Shown: piece after piece, positions 31,784 through 39,948 of the stretch
Layout: each line of letters starts with the position of its first letter
Position numbering within the stretch: position 1 is the stretch's first letter
Origin: an uncultured Duncaniella sp.
Lineage (GTDB): Bacteria > Bacteroidota > Bacteroidia > Bacteroidales > Muribaculaceae
NCBI GenBank assembly: GCA_910586305.1
Contig: CAJUGS010000029.1
Coordinates: 1-44,507, forward strand
Length of the DNA stretch: 44,507 bases
Direction: 5' to 3'
Notes under the pieces: generated by a model
What the model was told of the DNA's origin: nothing
The model's database searches: none
Seen by the model: only the letters and a program-made list of their open reading frames with translations
Program-made: the position numbers and the translations under genes

Positions 31784-34342
31784 TCAGCCACAGCGTGATG
31801 TACCGCATGATGTGCAGATGAGGCAGCCTTCCTGGTAGATAAGAGTCTCTTGTCCGCAGTTGGGGCATTTCTGTCCGCTTGCAGGTGTTCCGGAGGGAAG
31901 GTATTTCTTTAGCGCGCGTTCAACACCCATTTTCCAAGTATTGATGGATTGGGAGTCGAGTTCAAGCCCGTTCACAAGTTTGATGACTTGCTCTATGGGC
32001 ATTTCATATCGTAGCACACCGGATATCAGTTTGGCATAGTTCCAGTATTCCGGGTTGAACTTGTCGGAGAGTCCTTCGATTGTGGTTTTGTAGCCACGTT
32101 TGTTTATGAACTGGAAGTCGTAGCGCTTTGTGCCGTTAGCATCGACAGCCTTGATTATTTTACCCTTTGTGACTGATTTAGGGCAGAATATCCCGTCTTC
32201 GTCATCAGCCAGCCCGGTAAAGATTTCATATGGACGACCGTTTCGCAGTCCGACGAAAGCAATCCATTTTTCTTTGTTGTTCTGGAATCTGACCACATCG
32301 GCTTCAAGTTCGTTGGGGCGAACGAGTTTTTTCTCGTCGGTCGAGGGTTGGGGGGATTTTTCTGCCTCTTTTGGCTTTTCTTCCTTCTTTGTTTCCTGTG
32401 TGGAAATAAGAACTCCCGCACGACATCCGTCACGATATATTGTGCATCCCTTGCATCCGGCCTTCCATGCTTCAAGATAGAGACGGTTCACGAGGTCTAC
32501 AGTGACATCGGAAGGAAGATTAATGGTGACAGATATAGAGTGGTCCACCCATTTCTGTACCGCTCCCTGCATTTTCACTTTCTCAAGCCAGTTTATATCA
32601 TTGGCTGTTGCCTTGTTGTATGGCGAACGGCTGACGAGTTCCTCTATTTCTGCCTGTGTATAGTCGTTTCGCACCGGAATATCGTTGATCTTCATCCATT
32701 CAATGAACTTGGGATGATATACAACGAATTCTTCAAATGCGTCGCCGTTTTCGTCGACAAAGTCTACACGGACATCAACATCGTTGGCGTTGACTTTGCG
32801 TCTGCGTTTATAGACAGGCATGAAGACCGGTTCAATGCCCGAAGAGGTGCGTGTCATCAATGAGGTTGTTCCTGTGGGCGCGATAGTGAGACAGGCGATA
32901 TTGCGTCGTCCGTATTTTTCCATCTCGGCCATTAGCTCGGGAGCTTCGGCACGCAGACGGTTGATAAACGGATTCTCACTTTCGCGTTCGGCCGAGTAGA
33001 CTTCGAAGGCTCCACGCTCACGTGCCATCTCGACAGATGATGCAAAGGCTGCGAGTGCAAGTGCGCGGTGTACGTCGACTGATTTCTGTGTTGCTTCGGG
33101 AGTGCCATATCGGAGTCCGAGTGCTGCGATCATATCTCCTTCGGCTGTGGTTCCGAGTCCGGTACGCCTGCCTTTTAGTGTCTTGGCCTGTATCTTTTTC
33201 CAAAGGTTGAGCTCGGTGTGCTTTACCTCGTCGGTTTCAGGGTCAGTCTGGATTTTTTCGATTATAGTCTCGATTTTCTCCATTTCCAAGTCAATGATGT
33301 CGTCCATGATTCGCTGGGCCTTGCGGATGTGAGATGCGAACAAGTCAAAATCGAAGGAGGCATCGGGGGTAAATGGATTGCGGACGTATGAGTAAAGGTT
33401 GACAGCCACAAGACGGCATGAATCGTAAGGGCAGAGAGGAATTTCACCACATGGATTGGTGGAGACTGTCTGGAAACCGAGATCGGCATAGCAGTCTGGA
33501 ATTGATTCGCGCAGGATTGTGTCCCAGAACAGTACGCCTGGTTCTGCGGACTTCCATGCATTGTAGACTATTTTGTTCCAAAGTGAACGGGCATCGGTGT
33601 CTACTTTTACTACCGGATTGTCGGAATCGACCGGAAACTGACGGATGTAGTTTTCACCGGACTCAACGGCCTGCATGAATTCGTCGTCAATTCTCACAGA
33701 AACGTTTGCTCCGGTGATTTTTCCTTGTTCGAGTTTTGCATCGATAAAACGTTCGGAGTCGGGATGCTTTATCGCTACTGAAAGCATGAGCGCTCCTCGA
33801 CGGCCGTCCTGTGCCACTTCTCGTGTTGAGTTGGAGTATCTTTCCATAAACGGTACGAGTCCGGTGGATGTCAGAGCGGAGTTCTTGACCGGCATACCTT
33901 TGGGGCGAAGGTCGGAGAGGTCGTGGCCTACGCCTCCACGTCGCTTCATCAGCTGGACTTGTTCCTCGTCAATTTTCGCGATTCCGCCATATGAGTCGGG
34001 ATGACCGTCAAGGCCGATGACGAAGCAGTTGCTCAGAGAGCCGGTCTGGTATGTGTTGCCGATTCCGGCCATGGGGCTTCCCTGCGGAACAATGTATTTG
34101 AATCCGTCGAGTAGTTCGAAGATATCTTCTTCGGACATCGGATTGGGATATTTGCGTTCTATTCTTGCCAGTTCGGAAGCAATTCGGTGGTGCATATCTG
34201 CAGGTGTGAGCTCGAATATGTTGCCGAAACTGTCCTTCAGTGCGTACTTGCTCACCCAGACGCGGGCAGCGAGTTCGTCACCGTCAAAGTATTTCACAGA
34301 GGCTTCGAAAGCTTGGTCGAAGGTATAGGTTGTACGTTGCAT
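31784..34342 (-). CDS. nrdJ: Adenosylcobalamin-dependent ribonucleotide reductase (class II)
   Basis: This 852-residue enzyme reduces ribonucleotides to deoxyribonucleotides using coenzyme B12 in place of an NrdB radical subunit. The radical and active-site segments are visible: TGSLSNCFVIG near 95, the finger-loop NPCGEIPL near 305, the phosphate-binding APTGTTSLMTRTSSGIEP near 500, and CKGCTIYRDGCR near 640. The C-terminus carries a CPNC...CTSCGTSRCG zinc-ribbon or redox-cysteine motif. It works with or without oxygen, useful in the gut. No cobalamin riboswitch is visible in the short leader. A promoter is seen at 34365-34396. Confidence 0.95.
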   Translation of the reverse strand: MQRTTYTFDQAFEASVKYFDGDELAARVWVSKYALKDSFGNIFELTPADMHHRIASELARIERKYPNPMSEEDIFELLDGFKYIVPQGSPMAGIGNTYQTGSLSNCFVIGLDGHPDSYGGIAKIDEEQVQLMKRRGGVGHDLSDLRPKGMPVKNSALTSTGLVPFMERYSNSTREVAQDGRRGALMLSVAIKHPDSERFIDAKLEQGKITGANVSVRIDDEFMQAVESGENYIRQFPVDSDNPVVKVDTDARSLWNKIVYNAWKSAEPGVLFWDTILRESIPDCYADLGFQTVSTNPCGEIPLCPYDSCRLVAVNLYSYVRNPFTPDASFDFDLFASHIRKAQRIMDDIIDLEMEKIETIIEKIQTDPETDEVKHTELNLWKKIQAKTLKGRRTGLGTTAEGDMIAALGLRYGTPEATQKSVDVHRALALAAFASSVEMARERGAFEVYSAERESENPFINRLRAEAPELMAEMEKYGRRNIACLTIAPTGTTSLMTRTSSGIEPVFMPVYKRRRKVNANDVDVRVDFVDENGDAFEEFVVYHPKFIEWMKINDIPVRNDYTQAEIEELVSRSPYNKATANDINWLEKVKMQGAVQKWVDHSISVTINLPSDVTVDLVNRLYLEAWKAGCKGCTIYRDGCRAGVLISTQETKKEEKPKEAEKSPQPSTDEKKLVRPNELEADVVRFQNNKEKWIAFVGLRNGRPYEIFTGLADDEDGIFCPKSVTKGKIIKAVDANGTKRYDFQFINKRGYKTTIEGLSDKFNPEYWNYAKLISGVLRYEMPIEQVIKLVNGLELDSQSINTWKMGVERALKKYLPSGTPASGQKCPNCGQETLIYQEGCLICTSCGTSRCG

Positions 34343-34364
34343 TTGATGGATGGATTATGTGGTG

Positions 34365-34396
34365 CAAAGTTGGAAAAAAATGGATGTATGTGCAAG
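34365..34396 (-). promoter_or_regulatory. Promoter of nrdJ
   Basis: On the minus strand CTTG (34393-34396), 20 bases, then CAACTTTG (34365-34372), one base off the -7 consensus. It lies 23 bases before the nrdJ ATG and right after the dnaA terminator. Confidence 0.6.
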
Positions 34397-34433
34397 AAAA
34401 AAGTGCCGAAGTTATGAACAATTTCGGCACTTT
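34395..34433 (-). terminator. Terminator of dnaA
   Basis: On the minus strand AAAGTGCCGAA pairs with TTCGGCACTTT (11 bp) around a 12-base loop and is followed by a run of six T. It lies about 20 bases after the dnaA stop. Confidence 0.85.
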
Positions 34434-34451
34434 GTGGTTTCTCTTTCTTCC

Positions 34452-35837
34452 TTACCCAAGCAGTCCTTTTTCGATTGAGGCAATGTCCTCTTGGAGTTTT
34501 TTCTCTATAGGCAGACGCTCGTCAATGAGTCGGCAGCCGTGGAGTACTGTGGCGTGGGTACGTGACAGACGTGCTCCGATAGACTTGAGTGGCATTTTGG
34601 TGTGTTTCTTCGCGAGATACATCACCATCTGTCGGGCATCAGAAATTTCGCGCTTGCGTGATTTCTCGAATATCTGGTGAGGCTCGAGGTTGTAGAACGA
34701 GCTTACCTGTTTTGCGATTGTCTCGAAGTTGAGGGTGCGCTTGTTGAGCTTTACGGAGTTTGTGAGCACCCGGCGTGCGAGGTCTATGCTGATCTCGCGG
34801 TTCAGACAAGTGGCATGGGCAAGAAGCGACACCATGACACCCTCGAGCTCGCGGATGCTTTCAGTGACGTTGGTTGCGATATAATCAAGAACTTCCTCGG
34901 GCAGTTCAACTCCTTCTCTTGACGCTTTGCGGGCGAGTACTTCGCGTCGCAGCGGATAGTCGGGTTTTTCAAGCTGTGCGGTCATTCCGCTTTTGAAGCG
35001 GGAGAGCAGTCGTTCTTCCATACCTTCCATTTCGGAGGGACAGCAGTCACTCGACATGATGATCTGCTTGTTATTCTGCTTGAGGTGATTGAAGATGTGG
35101 AAGAATGTGCGCTGTGTCTTGTCCTTACCGATGAGATCCTGGATGTCATCTATAATCAAGGTGTCGATACTCTGGTAAAACCGGATGAACTCGTTGACCT
35201 TGCTACGAAGTACGGCAGATGTGAACTGGTCCTGAAACAGACGAGCGGTGATGTAGAGTACTCTCATACGCGGGTCGCGTTCCTTGACTCGTATACCGAT
35301 TGCTTGTATAAGGTGTGTCTTTCCGACTCCGCAGGGACCAAACACAAACAACGGGTTGAATGTTTTAAGCTTCGGATCATTAGCTATAGCCTCGCCAATA
35401 GACTGTGCCACCTTGTTACTGGCCGATATGCAATAATTCTCAAAGGTATACTCGGGATTGAGTTGCGACTCGATATCCTCGATGTATTTTTCCTTAAACG
35501 GGTTGGCTGATGCTCCGGGTACAGGCTTTACAGCTGGACTCGGATGACCGGAACCCATATTGACTTTGGCCGTAGGGTCGCCATCAATCACAGGAAATTG
35601 GTAGAACAGACGGATGTTTGTACCGAATACACGCTTCAACGCGCTGCCAAACACGCTGAAGTAACGCCGCTCGAGTTGCTCGGAATAAAACTCTGACGGG
35701 CACGAGATAGTCAGCTTGTCATTCTCGTAACGGATGAATGAAAGCGGCCTAAACCAGTATGAGAATTGTTCGGCAGGGATAGTGTCTTGAATGATAGACA
35801 GGCACTTATCCCACATTAATGAGTAGTCTTGTTGCAT
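34452..35837 (-). CDS. dnaA: Chromosomal replication initiator DnaA
   Basis: This 461-residue protein has all four DnaA domains: N-terminal DnaB-interaction domain (MWDKCLSIIQDTIPAEQFSYWF), a short linker, the AAA+ domain (Walker A GPCGVGKTHL, Walker B LIIDDIQDL) and a C-terminal DNA-binding domain with the signature around ARQMVMYLAKKHTKMPLKSIGARLSRTHATVLHGCR. It opens the origin by binding DnaA boxes with ATP. The ATG at 35837 is chosen over an upstream in-frame TTG at 35885, because homologues start near this MWDKC segment. It is transcribed alone. The 320 bases upstream could hold an origin, but no good DnaA boxes are seen. Confidence 0.97.
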   Translation of the reverse strand: MQQDYSLMWDKCLSIIQDTIPAEQFSYWFRPLSFIRYENDKLTISCPSEFYSEQLERRYFSVFGSALKRVFGTNIRLFYQFPVIDGDPTAKVNMGSGHPSPAVKPVPGASANPFKEKYIEDIESQLNPEYTFENYCISASNKVAQSIGEAIANDPKLKTFNPLFVFGPCGVGKTHLIQAIGIRVKERDPRMRVLYITARLFQDQFTSAVLRSKVNEFIRFYQSIDTLIIDDIQDLIGKDKTQRTFFHIFNHLKQNNKQIIMSSDCCPSEMEGMEERLLSRFKSGMTAQLEKPDYPLRREVLARKASREGVELPEEVLDYIATNVTESIRELEGVMVSLLAHATCLNREISIDLARRVLTNSVKLNKRTLNFETIAKQVSSFYNLEPHQIFEKSRKREISDARQMVMYLAKKHTKMPLKSIGARLSRTHATVLHGCRLIDERLPIEKKLQEDIASIEKGLLG

Positions 35838-36157
35838 CGTGTTTTGTGCTTGGTGGCGTTTGGCCCTGGGGCTATTCGTTTGCAAATTTCCAAATTATTT
35901 TTGAGAAAATCAACCGCCTTTTTTCTTGCTTTTTGTTATTATTACCCATTTGGCTGAATTTCAGTTAATTACGAATAATGATGAAAAAGCGTCGAAAAAT
36001 GGCAGTAAAACAATTGAAACTCAGTGTGTTAACTCTGATTAGCCGTTATTAACACACCGCTTCAGCATAGCTCAGACAAGGCAAAAGAGGCTGATGTTAG
36101 GCACTTTCGGTTTTTGAGGTGGAAGAGGGCTGTTGCTGGATGTTATTTAGAAACGTT
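35838..36157. other. AT-rich intergenic region upstream of dnaA
   Basis: This 320-base region between dnaA and pgeF holds no gene. It has several A/T runs and an inverted repeat GTGTGTTAA/TTAACACAC (36024-36032 and 36049-36057), which includes TTATTAACA, one base off TTATNCACA. At its right edge an AT-rich hairpin TTATTTAGAA-ACG-TTCTAAATAA (36143-36165) overlaps the pgeF stop. The dnaA promoter must lie here; no perfect consensus was found. Confidence 0.5.
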
Positions 36158-36925
36158 CTAAATAATAAAAGCAAATGTCAAACCTCGGCCTGACGAGGTG
36201 CCAAGGGCGCGTGCCGAAAAGAACTTTTCAGGGTTGTGGCGAGTGCACATGGAGTTGTCCCATGGTTGGCCGGCTTCTTTCGTTATACCATAGTCTGCTA
36301 ATCTTAGTCGTATAAACTTCTGAAGGTCTATATGTGGCCGTATACTATTGTTAGGATGGGATACGACTTCAGCAGGAAAGCGGTCGGCAACTTCGTGCCC
36401 GACTTCAAAACATTCCACACATATAGATGGTCCGAGGGCATAATTCATTTCGTATGGACTGGCGCCAATTTTTTGCATTGCATCGACTGTTCGCTCAACG
36501 ATACCTCCAATTGCTCCCCGCCAGCCTGCATGGGCCACTCCAATAATGTTGTTGACAGGGTCAATAAGCACGACAGGTACACAATCGGCCGTATTGATTG
36601 CAAGTACCACACCTCTTATATTGGTTACTAACGCGTCGCATCCCTCCAGACGTGATTCAGGAAATGGTAGTGTGTCAATAATCTCGACATTGCACGAGTG
36701 GGTTTGGGCGGGTATTATGATACGTTCTATGGGGCTTTTTATAAATTCGGAAAGTGTGGATAGGCAGGCCTGTGTGTGGACCTGGAGATCGCCTGTGTAA
36801 TGGCATACGCTGAATCCTCCGTATGGATCGGACGGGGAACAAGTATCTCCGCGTGATGTGTAGAATGCGCGACAACTCCCTTTCGCAACAAGGGGGTGGA
36901 AGGTGTCGCCGAGTAGTGCTTTCAT
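36158..36925 (-). CDS. pgeF: Peptidoglycan editing factor PgeF (YfiH/DUF152)
   Basis: This 255-residue protein belongs to the YfiH/laccase-domain family, which removes wrongly inserted residues from peptidoglycan stem peptides by hydrolysing UDP-MurNAc-L-Ser in the cytoplasm. The motifs are ADCVPVVLIDPVNNIIGVAHAGWRGA, with His and Cys metal ligands, and GPSICVECFEVG. The frame extends upstream to 37012, but the -7 element at 36979-36986 on this strand puts the transcription start near 36972, so the ATG at 36925 is taken; it also gives the family's usual size. It is divergent from the EamA transporter gene, and their promoters overlap. Confidence 0.9.
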   Translation of the reverse strand: MKALLGDTFHPLVAKGSCRAFYTSRGDTCSPSDPYGGFSVCHYTGDLQVHTQACLSTLSEFIKSPIERIIIPAQTHSCNVEIIDTLPFPESRLEGCDALVTNIRGVVLAINTADCVPVVLIDPVNNIIGVAHAGWRGAIGGIVERTVDAMQKIGASPYEMNYALGPSICVECFEVGHEVADRFPAEVVSHPNNSIRPHIDLQKFIRLRLADYGITKEAGQPWDNSMCTRHNPEKFFSARALGTSSGRGLTFAFII

Positions 36926-36956
36926 TTTGCGGTCTGATGTTTTTGATGTAATTTTG
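36926..36956 (+). promoter_or_regulatory. Vegetative promoter of the EamA transporter gene
   Basis: The -33 element TTTG (36926-36929), 19 bases and the -7 element TAATTTTG (36949-36956) fit the consensus, 29 bases before the ATG at 36986. It starts one base beyond the pgeF start codon on the other strand. Confidence 0.8.
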
Positions 36957-36978
36957 CGCGAATCTTCGATAAACCTTG

Positions 36979-36986
36979 CAAAGTTA
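36979..36986 (-). promoter_or_regulatory. -7 element of the pgeF promoter
   Basis: TAACTTTG on the minus strand, a perfect -7 element; its last bases share the A of the EamA gene's ATG. A clear -33 is not seen. The leader of pgeF would be about 47 bases, crossing the opposing promoter. Confidence 0.6.
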
Positions 36987-37903
36987 TGAATTTTTCTCAT
37001 ATCAAGGGCCATTTGGCTATGTTGGGCGCAAATGTCATGTGGGGTCTAATGGCTCCGATTGCCAAGATTGTTATGGCGGCCGGTCTTGTATCGCCGTTGC
37101 TGATGACTGATTTCCGAATATTTGGAGCTGCGTTGCTATTCTGGATAACGTCCTTTTTTACCAAACATGAGAAGGTGTCGCCTCGCGATCTTTTGTTGAT
37201 GGCCGGTGCAGCTATGCTTGGCATAGTGTGCAATCAGGGATGTTACGTATTCGGTATAGGACTGACATCGCCGGGCGAGGCTTCAATCATCACCACGACT
37301 ATGCCTTTGTGGGTTATGGTGTTTGCGGCGCTGATACTCGGGGAGCCTATAACGCTTAAGAAGGTGGGCGGGATAGTGCTTGGAGCTTCTGGCGCACTCA
37401 TTCTTGTGCTCAATGGAGCTAAGTCGGCTGTCACAGCGGGTGATAATCCGACCCTCGGAGACCTCCTTGTGCTTACAGCCCAGCTCAGCTATGCACTCTA
37501 TCTTACTTTTTACAGAAATTTCATAAAGAAATATTCTGTTTTCACACTGATGAAGTGGATGTTTACTTTTGCGGCTATCGTGGTTTTTCCATTCTCTGTC
37601 GGAGAGATTATTTCTGCTCCGTGGCCTTCGTTTACGGAGAAGGAGGTGCTTGGTGCTTCGTATGTAGTGGTGTGTGCCACTTTTCTCGCATATATATGTG
37701 TTATGATAGGACAGAAAAACCTGCGTCCTACTCTTGTGGGAATGTATAACTATGTACAGCCCATTGTGGCAACCACTACAGGGATAATACTCGGGCTTGA
37801 TGTATTTACCATATACAAAGGTATTGCAATTGTCCTTATTTTCACGGGTGTATACCTTGTTACCATAAGCAAGGCTGCCGTTGCTGACGGTGTCAGAAAG
37901 TAG
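36986..37903 (+). CDS. EamA-family (DMT) transporter
   Basis: This 305-residue protein has ten predicted transmembrane helices in two EamA repeats (about 8-142 and 156-297). The first has LGANVMWGLMAPIAKIVMAAGLVSP, and the GEASIITTTMPLWVMVFAALILGEPIT segment is typical of RhaT/EamA-type carriers of the drug/metabolite superfamily. The substrate is unknown; amino acids, purines or metabolites are common. It converges with the ndh gene, leaving 19 bases between the stops. Confidence 0.88.
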   Translation: MNFSHIKGHLAMLGANVMWGLMAPIAKIVMAAGLVSPLLMTDFRIFGAALLFWITSFFTKHEKVSPRDLLLMAGAAMLGIVCNQGCYVFGIGLTSPGEASIITTTMPLWVMVFAALILGEPITLKKVGGIVLGASGALILVLNGAKSAVTAGDNPTLGDLLVLTAQLSYALYLTFYRNFIKKYSVFTLMKWMFTFAAIVVFPFSVGEIISAPWPSFTEKEVLGASYVVVCATFLAYICVMIGQKNLRPTLVGMYNYVQPIVATTTGIILGLDVFTIYKGIAIVLIFTGVYLVTISKAAVADGVRK

Positions 37904-37922
37904 GCTGGATGTGGCTCAGCTC

Positions 37923-39200
37923 TCAATTCTCGGCTTCGGGTTGGCGAGGAGCACGGAGGAGAATACGTAGTGCTGAATTGTATGTGAAATAGGACCACGT
38001 CCAGTTAAGGAGTACTGACATTTTGCTTCTCATGCCCATGAGCGAAACGAGATGGACAAACATCCATGTCATCCATCCTATCCAGCCTCCGAAGTGCATT
38101 CGGCCTATGTCGGCCACAGCTTTGTTTCGGCCTACTGTGGCCATTGATCCGCGGTCGTTGTAGGAAAACGGTCTGCTCCAGTTGTTGTGGTTTATACAGT
38201 GGCTGATGTATTTGCCTTGTTGGATGGCCACTTGGGCAAGTTGGGGAAGTCCTCTCGGTATGGCTTTGTCGGTGTGTATCCCGATGTCACCGACTGCATA
38301 TATTCGGTCAAGGCCAACGACACGGCAGCAGCTATCGGTGATTATGCGACCTCCGTGCCCGAATATGGATGATGTGTCGCATCCGGTGATATTTATACGG
38401 ACTGCTTTTACTCCGGCAGTCCAGACCACAAGCGACGATTTTATGCAGGTGCCGTCGTCGAGCTCCACGTTGTTTCCGTCGTAACTTTTCATTACGTGGC
38501 CGAGAGTGACATCTACCAGTAATTTGTTTAATCCATCGAGTGCGTCTTTGGATGATTTCTCACTCATAGACGCAAGGAGCCTTGGAGAGCCTTCTATGAT
38601 GCGGATGGTCATTTCAGATGGCGATATCTCGGGGTATTCGCGTCGCAGAATATAACGCTTCAATTCTCCGAGTGCTCCGGCTACTTCTACGCCTGCAGGA
38701 CCTCCTCCGATGACTACAAATGTGAGCATTTCTTGCCGTTTGGCAGGATTTTTCTCTATTGCCGCGCGTTCACACCGACTTATTATCTCATTGCGCAGGC
38801 GCAGCGACTCTCCGATTGATTTTAGCGTGTAGACTTTGTTGGCCAAAGAGTTGTCGGCAAAGAAGTTGTTTGTTGTGCCGAGAGCTATGACAAGGTGGTC
38901 GAATCTTATCTCTTCGTGGTCTGTTATGACTATTCGGCGGCTGTAGTCAATCTCTTTGATTTCTCCGAGATGGAATCGGGTGTCACAAAATTTTCCTTTG
39001 CCCGCCCTTTGTCGGAAGGGGAAAGCTATATCGGTTGGTTCCAGGCCTGAGGATGCAACCTGGTAGAATAATGGCGGAAAACAGTGGTAGTTATTGCGGT
39101 CGACTATGTGGACTTCGAACTTTTTATTGTCGATTTCTTTTAGGACATTGAGTCCGGCGAACCCTCCGCCCAGTATGACGATTTTTTCTTTCTGAGCCAT
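37923..39200 (-). CDS. ndh: NADH dehydrogenase type II
   Basis: This 425-residue monotopic flavoprotein passes electrons from NADH to quinone without pumping protons. The FAD-binding GGGFAGLNVLKEI (about 11-23) is followed by the quinone/FAD contact YHCFPPLFYQVASSGLEPTDIAFPFR, the NADH-binding GGGPAGVEVAGAL (about 165-177), and a C-terminal membrane-attachment stretch (WIGWMTWMFVHLVSLMG). It lies 56 bases after ftsE, and may be the end of the recQ-ftsE-ndh run. It converges with the EamA gene. Confidence 0.92.
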   Translation of the reverse strand: MAQKEKIVILGGGFAGLNVLKEIDNKKFEVHIVDRNNYHCFPPLFYQVASSGLEPTDIAFPFRQRAGKGKFCDTRFHLGEIKEIDYSRRIVITDHEEIRFDHLVIALGTTNNFFADNSLANKVYTLKSIGESLRLRNEIISRCERAAIEKNPAKRQEMLTFVVIGGGPAGVEVAGALGELKRYILRREYPEISPSEMTIRIIEGSPRLLASMSEKSSKDALDGLNKLLVDVTLGHVMKSYDGNNVELDDGTCIKSSLVVWTAGVKAVRINITGCDTSSIFGHGGRIITDSCCRVVGLDRIYAVGDIGIHTDKAIPRGLPQLAQVAIQQGKYISHCINHNNWSRPFSYNDRGSMATVGRNKAVADIGRMHFGGWIGWMTWMFVHLVSLMGMRSKMSVLLNWTWSYFTYNSALRILLRAPRQPEAEN

Positions 39201-39256
39201 CGTTGTAGTAGTTGATGTGACTCATTAATAACGTCTGTGGATACGGAAGGGTTTTG

Positions 39257-39922
39257 CTATTCTGCCGAAATCGTGTGGTGGGCGCAGGTGAGTACTCTGG
39301 CCGGAAATTGCTCCACGATAGTCATGTTGTGGGTGGCCATGATTACGGATGTGCCTGATTGTGATATGTGGTGGAGGTATCCGATAATTGATTCGCCTGT
39401 GGCCGGGTCGAGGTTGCCGGTCGGTTCATCCGCAAGAATTATTGGCGGCTCGTTGAGCAATGCCCGTGCTATCACTATGCGCTGTTGTTCTCCTCCGGAG
39501 AGCTCGTGAGGCCGTTTGTAGGCTTTGTTGAGCATACCGACGCTTTTGAGCACCTTCTCTACGCGCTCTTTCATCTCCTCTTTGTTTTTCCACCCGGTTG
39601 CTCGGAGCACGAAGAGAAGATTCTCTTCGGCCGAGCGGTCGGTGAGGAGCTGGAAGTCCTGGAATATTATGCCTATGTGGCGACGCAGGTATGGAATCTC
39701 GTTTTTGCTTATCGACGTGAGGTCGTAGTCAAGCACACGTGCCTCTCCCTTTGCAATGGGAATGTCGGCATATATGCTTTTAAGGAGACTTGATTTTCCG
39801 CTTCCCACTTTGCCTATGAGATACAGAAACTCTCCTTGCTCCACTTTGAGGTTGACATTCTTCAATGCAATGAGTGAATTGCGGTGGAGTTCGACGTCGC
39901 GATAGTTGATGACGGATGCCAT
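39257..39922 (-). CDS. ftsE: Cell-division ABC ATPase FtsE
   Basis: This 221-residue ABC ATPase has Walker A GKVGSGKSS (37-45), Q-loop FQDF, signature LSGGEQQR, Walker B IILADEPTG and switch-region ATHNM. It groups best with FtsE, which with FtsX controls periplasmic peptidoglycan hydrolases during division. MacB/LolD-type ATPases are alternatives, but the LTDRSAEENLLFVLRATGW segment favours FtsE. The permease FtsX is not adjacent; in Bacteroidetes it is often elsewhere. It is 26 bases after recQ. Confidence 0.85.
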   Translation of the reverse strand: MASVINYRDVELHRNSLIALKNVNLKVEQGEFLYLIGKVGSGKSSLLKSIYADIPIAKGEARVLDYDLTSISKNEIPYLRRHIGIIFQDFQLLTDRSAEENLLFVLRATGWKNKEEMKERVEKVLKSVGMLNKAYKRPHELSGGEQQRIVIARALLNEPPIILADEPTGNLDPATGESIIGYLHHISQSGTSVIMATHNMTIVEQFPARVLTCAHHTISAE

Positions 39923-39948
39923 GGTTATGGTGTGGTGTGGGTGATGTG

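Noticed and set aside
34343..34451. Cobalamin riboswitch before the B12-dependent nrdJ
   Set aside because: Only about 100 bases separate nrdJ from dnaA and they are filled by the dnaA terminator and the nrdJ promoter; no riboswitch core is present.
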